Below are positions 56,348 through 64,000 of a DNA stretch of 64,000 nucleotides, piece after piece. Below the pieces are notes generated by a model. It was not told the origin of the DNA, did no database searches, and saw only the letters and a list, made by a program, of their open reading frames with translations. This DNA comes from Oscheius dolichura (lineage: Eukaryota > Nematoda > Chromadorea > Rhabditida > Rhabditidae): assembly GCA_932521035.1 (NCBI GenBank), contig OW051493.1, positions 8,432,001-8,496,000 on the forward strand. Direction: 5' to 3'. The position numbers and the translations under genes were made by a program. Within the stretch, counting starts at the first letter, position 1, and each line of letters begins with the position of its first letter.

Positions 56348-58879
56348 TATTTTCTAATATCCCCTGATCCATGGGGCAGGTAATAGTTTCAGAGCGGGAT
56401 GGAAGAGGATTCAAATAGACAAGAGGGTTATATTGGAACATTCACGGTATTCGTCAGACAGGATGTTTTTGAACCCGGTTCTCACCAAACACAACGTGTC
56501 ACAATGGGAACCTACATCATTGTAATGGAGGGTTTAAAATTATTCGGCGGCCAACAGTAGTGTTTGAACCCGTGTCATTATCTAGTCTAAGGGCAGTCTT
56601 AGTCTATGGCCCGGGTGGTAGTGGAAGGTTCAAATATGAAGGGATGAATGACTAGACAATCAATTGTTATATCAATCTATTTATTACTCTGATACAATAC
56701 AAATATAATGAGATAAATTAACTGATTGTCTAACCATTCTGTTCCTGTGGGATACGGATAGGCTGCCATATCCTATCCGCACAGGTGACTAGACTGCCCG
56801 ACCCAGCCCATGGGAGGGCGGGCTCTGGACCATTCCTGACAGTCGTCAGGACAAGTAGAAACCATCGATTATTGTGATTTTTGGATGGTCTAGTTCTCAG
56901 TCCTAGGTCCACATGAACCAAAATTTTGAACCTGTTCCCGGGAGGTTACCGGGAGATAATCCTTCTTGAGCCCTTTCCCAATTAGACAGTCAGGAGGTAA
57001 TCGACACATTAGACCGTTAGAGGATTATCCCTGGACTGGTAGGCAGACAGAAAACCAAATATACGACAACCGTCCATTTCTTACCAGGAAATGGGTTGAA
57101 AAGGGCGTTTCAATGGGAAAGTCTCAGAATTCAAGCTGACAACTGGAGGTAGGGAATAGAGAAGGTTTGCCAGCTTAATCATGCTGTAAATAAAGGTTTG
57201 GCGCCCTAATATAGGCAGTGGAAATATGACAAGGACCATGGTAATTCTGTTGTGGTTTACATGGGGATAGGATTTTTTGGACAACAGAACTGATCATAAA
57301 TTACAGCAAAGCAGGGTCAAAATCGGGCGCGTATCCGGCAAATTGAGCCGCAAAAGTAAAACCGAAAGGTTCGAGCATATCGACAGTAAGAATTATACTT
57401 TTTTACGGGCTAGCATTGTTTTTCTGTGGTCACAAACTTATGTAAAGAGAGGCAGACAGTTTTAACTCGTCCGATCTGTGAGTTAATCGAATTTGCAAAC
57501 AAAACAAAGGATGTGAGGGAGTCAACCATAACATCTCATGAATCAGAAGGATCAGAAAGCAAAATGTCTCGTTCCCGCCATTCTCAGATACGAAGTAGAA
57601 GTATGGCTAATCACCATATTTTAGATAACAATTGAGTGGTTGGCAGAGGAATGAGGTCATCCAAAATGGAATATTATTATCTCAAGAGGGGGTGGGGGCC
57701 GGTCAGAGTGCAGAGATCTCTAAATACACTGGGTCCCCGTCTGTAGGAGGGATGATATTCGAATTAGGAAGCGTCACTTGGTTTGAAACATCGTTTCTTA
57801 GTCTTTTGAGCAAATGGAAAAGGTTGGGCTCGAGAAGAATAGAGAGCAAGGCACAGACAGAAGAGGTGTTTATCGTCGATCGGCCGTATTGTATTTGGGA
57901 TACCGGTAAATCAACAATTGTTTGCACAGGGAGGCTGAATAGACACCGATTGACCGGATCCTTTTACAGGAGGCATCGAGGCTTTGAAGTCAAAGGGTTA
58001 CGGTTAGGGATAAATCTACAGCATGAGGCATCAATGTGGAATGGACGGCGGAACATCTCCTGTCGCGAAGTGGACGGTCTCTTTCATGAAATGGACAAGT
58101 ATCAATAAATATCTACTAAACTATCATTGATTTTGGATTCTTCGGCTTCCGAGATACTTAGGAACACGGGGAGAACTCCCGGGCCCATGGCAAGAAGAAC
58201 GAGACGTTTCAGATTGAAGCGCAATAAGTAAAAGAGAAATACCAAATTTGAGCATGCAAAGAAATAAAAAAAACGTTTAGATATGCCTTCGCCAATGTGA
58301 CATCAATTTCTGAGCATGCCAGCTGCATCAATACCGTGTCACAGATGGTTTTAGTACATATAGATTGTCATATGGCTGCTGTTCGTCGAAGTGGAGGAGG
58401 TAGAAACGCGGATGAGTGGAGCAAAGCAATGCTGCACAATGCCGGAGCACGGTGCAATGTTCTGACTCCTCTGGCCTTGAATGAGGCTCCTTTCCAACAA
58501 GCTTTAGCTAGGTAAATAAAGGAAGAAGAATATAAAAAAGGCTGGGGGTTTCTAGATTCCAAACAGATTTGCATGTGATCATTTCTACACCGGCAGTGAC
58601 GAGAGGACTGGTCTTTATGGATACAATATAAAATGTTTATGTTTATTTGAATAACTATATTCCACATTCAACAACCTATACTTTTTCCTCTTCTTAGCCA
58701 CCATTGGTAGCTCGGTACCATAACAAAAAAATCAGTTGAATAATAATAAAGATAGAATAGAAAATAACTGACAAAATGGCCAGGATTGGAGAACAGTTTC
58801 TTGAAGTTGACGTTAATTGTTTCTTTCCGTCTTTGTATTCGAAGTTACTTTTCTATGACTTATAAATATAATTTACATT
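56348..58879. other. Gene-poor stretch with unassigned ORFs
   Basis: A 158-codon plus frame (57632-58108) and a 72-codon one (58297-58515) are open but have no recognisable domain, no clear ATG context and no splice partners. They may be remnants of a mobile element. Nothing else is seen. Confidence 0.3.
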
Positions 58880-61485
58880 TCAAGATTGGGTTATAAAGTT
58901 GAAATCACCCTTGTAGAAACCGTAAAACAAACGGCAGAAGATGCCGGATGTGACAACACACGCTATTACTCTGCTAACTGAAATATAGCCTTGGAAACTG
59001 GGGATGAAGAATAAACCAACAAAGCTCAATCGTAAATGGCCAACTGAAACCAGTGACCATCCAAAAAATGACAAGGAAGACGGTAAAGCACATATTGGCC
59101 AGAACCAGACAGCAACCAAGACCAATCAGGAGATCCGCGTGAGAGAGACAAGAAATGAAGAGAAACAGGTAAACCAAGATCTAAACAAAAATTGTTATTT
59201 AACTTCGAAATTAAGAAACTTACATCAGCAACACAGGCGGACAGGAGCATTGCATTATTTCCATTTTTATAATCAGCCGAACCGAAGGTGGATCCAACAA
59301 TCAGATCACTTATGGATACGACAAAGAAGATTGTGCTACAGAGAATCAAAATTATCTCTTTCTTCCTGATCTAAATAAAAATAAAAATGTATAGGGTTGT
59401 TACATAAGTCCATGCCGCTCCATTGAACTCATGCGTACACCTCTCATATGTGAGGATCAACAGTGAAAAGTGGTGAATTTTGGAGGCAGCGCAAGCATGG
59501 TCCAGCGATAATTGAATAAATCAATAAAATTACGAGGAAATTTGAGTGAAAATTAATTAAAAACCACGATTGAAAATTTTCTGGCTCTGCACCCGTAAAA
59601 TGTCGGCCGGGTGCGCGCATTTTTGCGGGTTGAAGGTCCCTTTAATTGACAAAAAAATACTCACTTCTTTTGAAACGAAAATCCATATCATGTATCCGAT
59701 GCCGATGACCACTACGAAAATAAATAGTACTAACCTGCTTACTGAAATTTAGCGTTGGAAACCTGGGAGGAAGGATAAACCAACAAAAATCAATCGTAAT
59801 CAACCAACTGAAACCATTGAAGATCCAGAAAATAATAAGGAAGAAGGTGAAGATATTATTGGCCACAATGAATAAGAAAGCAACAATCTGCAGTACACCC
59901 TTGCGTGAAAGAGTAGCAACGAGGACAAACAGGTAAAGGAGGATCTAAACAAATGGTCTAACTTTAAAATTTTAATTTTTTTTTTCTTAAAAGAAACTCA
60001 CATCAACAATACAGGCGACCAGGTTGGTTACATTATTTCCATTTTTGTAATCAACCGAGTCAAAGGTGACCCCAACAATGAGATCACTTATGGATACGAC
60101 AAAGAAGATTGCGCTCGATACAATGAACCAGATTTTTGGCTGAAGTTTCTCTCCTCTTTTCTAAATTAATATAAATGCAGAATGATCTTTTATAGGGGTC
60201 TTGAACAAATATAAAAAAGAGAGAGAAAAGACAACTCACTATTTCCGATCTATAAAAGTATACCATGAATCCGATGCCGATGAAGAATACGAAAGGAAGC
60301 AGTATTAACCTGCTTACTGAAATTTGGCATTAGAAACCGGGGAGGAAGGATAAACAAACTGAAATCAATCGTAATTGGCCAACTTAAACCATTGAAGATC
60401 CCGAGAATAATAAGGAAGAATGTGAAGATATTATTGACCACAATGAATAAGAAAGCAGTCTTCTGCACTACATCCTTGCGTGTAAGAACAGTAACGAGGA
60501 GAAAGAGGTAAAGGAGGATCTAAACAAAAGCGTTGTCTAACTGAAAAAGTAAGAAACTCACATCAACAATACAAGCGACCAGGTAGATTACATTATTTCC
60601 ATTTCTATAATCAGCCGAACCAAAGGCGAATCCAACAATTAGATCGCTTATGGATACGGTTACCAAGGTTGAAGAGATTGCGCTCAGCACAATCAGGATC
60701 AGGGCTTTGTAGAACTTCTGTAAATAAATTTCGAATTTTCGGAACTCGGAACGGAACTCCACACAGCCCTTATTCAGGATCGTTTCGGAGTACGCTTCGA
60801 GGCAGTCCGTAATATTGTTAACTGAGTAGCATATAATTTTGTTCTAAATTTAAATAAATGCCGCGGTTTTTAGAAAGGAACAAGCCATAAATGTTTGACT
60901 AGAGATCTACCGTTTACAAATTTCTCGGTGTCACCGTTCCTTTAATGAAAAAAAAACTCACTAGTTCTGACACAATGACAAGCATCGCGAGAGGTAAAGT
61001 TTGTGTTGTTTCAATCTCTTGTGATTCTTCCGCAATTCCAAGACTGTTCAGACCCTCTTCCTCTCCGAGTTGCTCGTCTACCTGACGCAGAGTCTCATCG
61101 ACACTGGCATCTATTCTACTGTCCACCGCTAAAGGAGTTGTTTCGTCAATATGTTCTTCTGATAGCGGCGCTGCGCTGGGAGTAATCGAAAGGGAAGAAC
61201 GCGCAGTCAACATTTCTAAAAGCTATAAAATTAATCGCTGGCTAGGACTTTTCTCACCCATCGCGAGATAATTCGGAGCCGCTTTGGAAAAAGATCTTGT
61301 TCTCTTACAAAACGGACATGTACCCTCGCAAAGTTTGGAGCAACATTCCACACAGAGAGAATGACCACAAGAGCCATTCATTATCTTATGCTCTCCAGTA
61401 TCTAGACATTTTAATTACAGAAAAATCCAAAAAAAGAAAACTGACTATAGTCGGTAAAACAAATTGGGCACTCGGAACGAGGCAT
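58880..61485 (-). CDS. RING-finger protein with triplicated four-TM module
   Basis: Twelve minus-strand exons (61485-61446, 61401-61258, 61215-60962, 60843-60562, 60519-60390, 60316-60240, 60160-60002, 59944-59815, 59741-59665, 59370-59224, 59180-59051, 58977-58880) join in phase to 555 aa. Residues 1-45 are a RING-HC finger: CPICFTDY, then CGHSLCVECC and CPFCKR. An acidic Ser/Glu linker and a first hydrophobic stretch (LPLAMLVIVSEL) follow. Then one unit repeats three times: SISDLIVG(F/V/S)xF, NGNN, ACxxD, then FLFIVVNNIFTFFLII, then SRLILLPFVFFIGIGFMVYF. Each unit uses three exons with the same boundaries and sizes (130 nt in every middle exon). It is probably a membrane-anchored E3 ubiquitin ligase; substrate unknown. 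Multi-TM RING proteins are known in nematodes, but I know no triplicated case. Confidence 0.8.
59585..59625. repeat. Degenerate family A fragment, intronic
   Basis: CTGCACCCGTAAAATGTCGG and a nearby GGGTGCGCGC resemble a decayed arm of the family A hairpin. It lies in intron 9 of the RING gene. Confidence 0.45.
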
Positions 61486-62203
61486 GATGGGCGAAAGTGG
61501 CTAGTTTGGATCTAAAGGCTTTCGTGTTAGTTGAATGGAAATAGAGACAAGCAAATGGCGTCAGAAGGGTAAGTATGGAACTGATAAGAAGGACCGGAAT
61601 GCCGGAGACCGAGCTAAGCAGAAAAGAATTGGACGTTTCTCACCAGTAACAAGGGAAAGACCGAAGTTTACTTTCCAACAGGCAGAACTTACTACCCTAT
61701 GTTAATTTAGCTAGGAACAATTATTAACTTATCTATCTGGTAAGGAAATTCCGGCAGTCACATTAACCAAAAGAAATCTAGGTTAATGGAACTAATACTT
61801 TATAACTTTTCAGCCAAACTAATTCGCCTCTTAATTGTTACCTATAAATTTCATAAACATGGAAAATGAGAGATGAGAAAACAGTGTGGCTATTGACTGT
61901 CGGGTAGCTGATAAGAGAAGAGCAGACATTGACGACCGAAAAATGATGTTTTGCCTACGTGGTACAAATAAGAAAACCTTGTGAAATCCGGGACACATTG
62001 ATCTTTAAAATGTCTTGAAACCTGAAAGTTCCTTATTATATGATCAGTTTCGTTTGAAAGAAAATGAAGTACCAAAAAGTTCTCCCAGGTGTCCCCCAGA
62101 TTCCTCTTTTATTAAAGACAAAGTCTGTTAAACTTTGCTAGCTATGAGTCATAGCTCATGACTAACGATAACAATTATTAGAAAAGAGACGTTTTGACGA
62201 CGT
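61486..62203. other. Intergenic, no supported gene
   Basis: Nothing coding is supported between the RING gene and the chemoreceptor. Confidence 0.4.
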
Positions 62204-63221
62204 TTATTGGCTTGGTTTTATTTCATTTCCACTTTCAGGGGAAGATCGTATTTGTTGTCTTCCACGTATCCACCAGTGATAGTTGGGAACCATTACAATG
62301 AGAACGACTCCTCCGCTCACTCCAAATAGGGAGACACTAATGCAGGCGATGTCATTCAAAACTGAAAAGATGCTTTCCTCCCTGTCACCAAATCTTACAT
62401 TGAACACCAAAGACATCGAAGATTACTGCCCAAACTATCATTGTAACGGGAACCATTATCAAAATTGTGGGAATACCCGCTTGCAGCATCAATTGGGCGA
62501 GGAATTTTCGTTGAAGTCGTCGTCTGCTTTCTGATAGAATTTTCGCATCAATTGCCTTTAAAGTTGCTCGGACAAAATATGTCGTAACCATACAGTAATT
62601 AACCACGTTGATCAGTATGGGAACTATAGTCCTTTTCAAACAATCCACTTTGTTATAGATCCATATATTAGGAACTGACATTAGGGCAGGAGTCACGCAG
62701 CTGTATTCCTGAATCATTTTCTGTTTTTTAGGTGGGAATTCAAAATTGGAGAACGCTCAGCCCCCTCAATTTGATCAACTTATCCTAATTAATTTGAAGG
62801 AATTTAATTACTGACGCCCGAAAGAGATTAGAAACAAGAACGTGGTTATTACCTTCCCCAACTCCTACAAGTTCCTCCTTTTGTTAGAATTTGCCGTAGC
62901 TGTGAAGACAAAAGCAACAAATGGAAGTAGATAATTGAATCCAAGTACCAGTTTACTCCATAGGGGAAATGTGATGGTATTGTTGGAGACGGCAAGGAAA
63001 CGGTAGATTAGAAGATGTAGGCTTGTAACACAAGCAAAAACTACAAAGAATTCTCCAGCAGCCAAGGAAATCTTGGGAGAGACGATACCGTCACCGAGGC
63101 CTCGTAAATGTCCCAGTGAAAGTGGGTAAAGGACATACAGACACAGAGATCTGCCTATTATTAGGGTAGGATAAAATGATAAGAGCAGATTCTTCTCTGA
63201 CGGCTTATCTGTGCAGAGCAT
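62204..63221 (-). CDS. 7TM chemoreceptor (Str-superfamily-like)
   Basis: A nematode serpentine receptor, likely in chemosensory neurons. Minus-strand exons include 63221-about 62890 (helices with LSLAAGEFFVVFACVTSLHL-like ISLAAGEFFVVFACVTSLHL and LVLGFNYLLPFVAFVF), about 62717-62399 (VPILINVVNYCMVTTYFVR, RRRLQRKFLAQLMLQAGIPT) and 62361-62204 (FLNDIACISVSLFGVSGGVV and a hydrophilic tail). 'LxRxLxxQLxxQxxIPT' is characteristic of the nematode Str/Srh-type receptors. The last intron is clear (37 nt, GTAAGA...TTTTCAG). The junction between the first two exons could not be resolved in frame, so the gene may be damaged there or use a further exon. Confidence 0.7.
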
Positions 63222-63502
63222 AGAGCAATCTCTACCCTAGAGATGAATGTTTAGTTTCATTCAAAGAAATTCGTTACTCTTTTCCTGTTTTGGGAGATGA
63301 GCAGGCCTTCTCTTACTTTTTTTTCCATATTCGATAGAGAGAGTCAGAATTTCAAATCTACTCATTCTCGGTATCGGTAACCTATCCAAATAAATAGAAC
63401 GAACGGGGTTTGCACGATTTGCCCATCGTCAACAAACCATTCGTTCTCCATCTTTCTTTTTTCTACTATAGTTGTTATTGCCTGTCGTTCTTTCTTTTCA
63501 AA

Positions 63503-64000
63503 ATGAATCCAGCCATTGTACGCGATTCAAGCAGAAAAATCGATAGTGACCCAAAAAGGCAAAGCCAATCCCGCTATCGCTTTCCCTCTGTTATTACTCC
63601 CCTTATGGACTGTCCCTCCTCCTCAAATTCTTCATTTCTCCTAGAAAATCTATCAAACGAGTTGCTTGTTCAGATCCTTTCAAAGGTTTAGTTATTTTAT
63701 GGCTAGAATACTAATATTTTCCTCTAGATGGAATTAAAACAGTTTCACAAGTTTCACTGGACAACAAAATGGCTGGAGGAGTTTATAACGAAGAATAGAA
63801 AGCGGATACGGGTTGTCATTAGAATGAGAGATGCGATAACTGATTGGGAGAGCAAAGTGTACGCTTCAGGTTCTTTTTTCCAAGTAATTCTCGATTTTTC
63901 AGGTATTCAGAAGAAGTGGGAACTTTTTGGACTACATAATAAAGATTTTTATGTACTGTATTTTATTTTAAAAAGCATACAGTGGCTTTGTCGGCTCGGT
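63503..64000 (+). CDS. F-box protein, partial at right edge
   Basis: Exon 1 from ATG 63503 encodes a Ser-rich basic N-terminus and the F-box start LENLSNELLVQILSK. A GT-TAG intron joins to MELKQFHKFHWTTKWLEEFI and IRVVIRMRDAITDWESKVYA. A second, 33-nt intron joins to IQKKWELFGLHNKDFYVLYF. The window ends inside the gene. F-box proteins recruit substrates to SCF ligases through Skp1. Nematode genomes have large F-box families and I cannot assign this member. The assignment rests on the short F-box core only. Confidence 0.6.

Noticed and set aside
56450-57080. AT-rich block with several short inverted motifs, considered as an LTR
   Set aside because: No paired copy, no TG...CA ends with duplication, and no gag/pol sequence nearby.
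57632-58108. 158-codon plus frame, possible gene or retroelement fragment
   Set aside because: No recognisable domain, no ATG-supported start and no splice partners. Left as unassigned.
59741-60390. Apparent 21-nt introns (GTTTCTAATGCCAAATTTCAG-like) in each membrane unit of the RING gene
   Set aside because: The frame that would need them is not the one carrying the conserved helices. Introns of about 75 nt starting at the conserved AATG|GTTT donor restore phase in all three units.
1-64000. CRISPR arrays, operons with ribosome binding sites, bacterial features
   Set aside because: Introns, cuticle collagens and other animal gene families show this is a nematode nuclear genome. No regularly spaced repeat array is present.

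Overview
This window is nuclear DNA of a nematode, most likely a free-living or entomopathogenic rhabditid-type worm. The evidence is three cuticle collagen genes (two with the N-terminal domain specific to nematode cuticle collagens), a nematode-type 7TM chemoreceptor, a TTBK-like CK1 kinase, an FkbM-domain membrane protein, a GT92 (DUF23) glycosyltransferase, an F-box gene, and many very short introns ending in TTTCAG. I cannot name the species.

Layout. 1-9.3 kb holds almost no genes: hairpin elements, inverted repeats and one decayed coding remnant (5.9-6.3 kb). 9.4-10.0 kb is the 3' end of a dead RTE-type LINE. 11.2-15.1 kb has two divergent cuticle collagen genes with a small Cys-containing gene between them. 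15.3-16.8 kb is a tandem pair of four-TM proteins, one of them broken. 17.5-19.4 kb is a complete Aurora kinase gene. 20.0-20.6 kb is a Skp1-like gene. 21.2-27.8 kb has a truncated and a full copy of an L-domain receptor-like gene, with a TTBK-like kinase between them. 29.1-30.2 kb is a third collagen and 30.5-32.0 kb an FkbM-type protein. 34.9-38.2 kb is an 18-exon haem peroxidase with a tRNA-Ser(GCU) inside an intron. 38.9-47.4 kb is a six-member cluster of GNAT/GLYAT-like acyltransferases. 48.0-49.7 kb is GT92 and 50.1-52.2 kb an MFS (MFSD8/CLN7-like) transporter. 52.2-58.9 kb is gene-poor. 58.9-61.5 kb is a RING-finger gene with a triplicated four-TM module, followed by a chemoreceptor (62.2-63.2 kb) and an F-box gene cut by the right edge.

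The most striking architecture is (i) the RING protein whose membrane part is three tandem copies of one three-exon, four-TM unit, and (ii) the acyltransferase cluster, where one plus-strand gene appears to be split by a 2.7-kb intron carrying two complete antisense paralogues. Exon lengths and phases agree throughout that family. They also expose two GC-AG introns. Other genes show introns of only 30, 34 and 37 nt.

Non-autonomous hairpin elements pervade the window. One family (about 150 bp, arms containing TGCACCCGTAAAGTCTCGG) has ten copies plus two fragments. Several other families share TATAGT...ACTATA-like ends and sit in introns of the Aurora, acyltransferase and L-domain genes. Exon models were built by hand from frame, phase, splice consensus and comparison of paralogues. 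They have not been checked against transcripts or databases.
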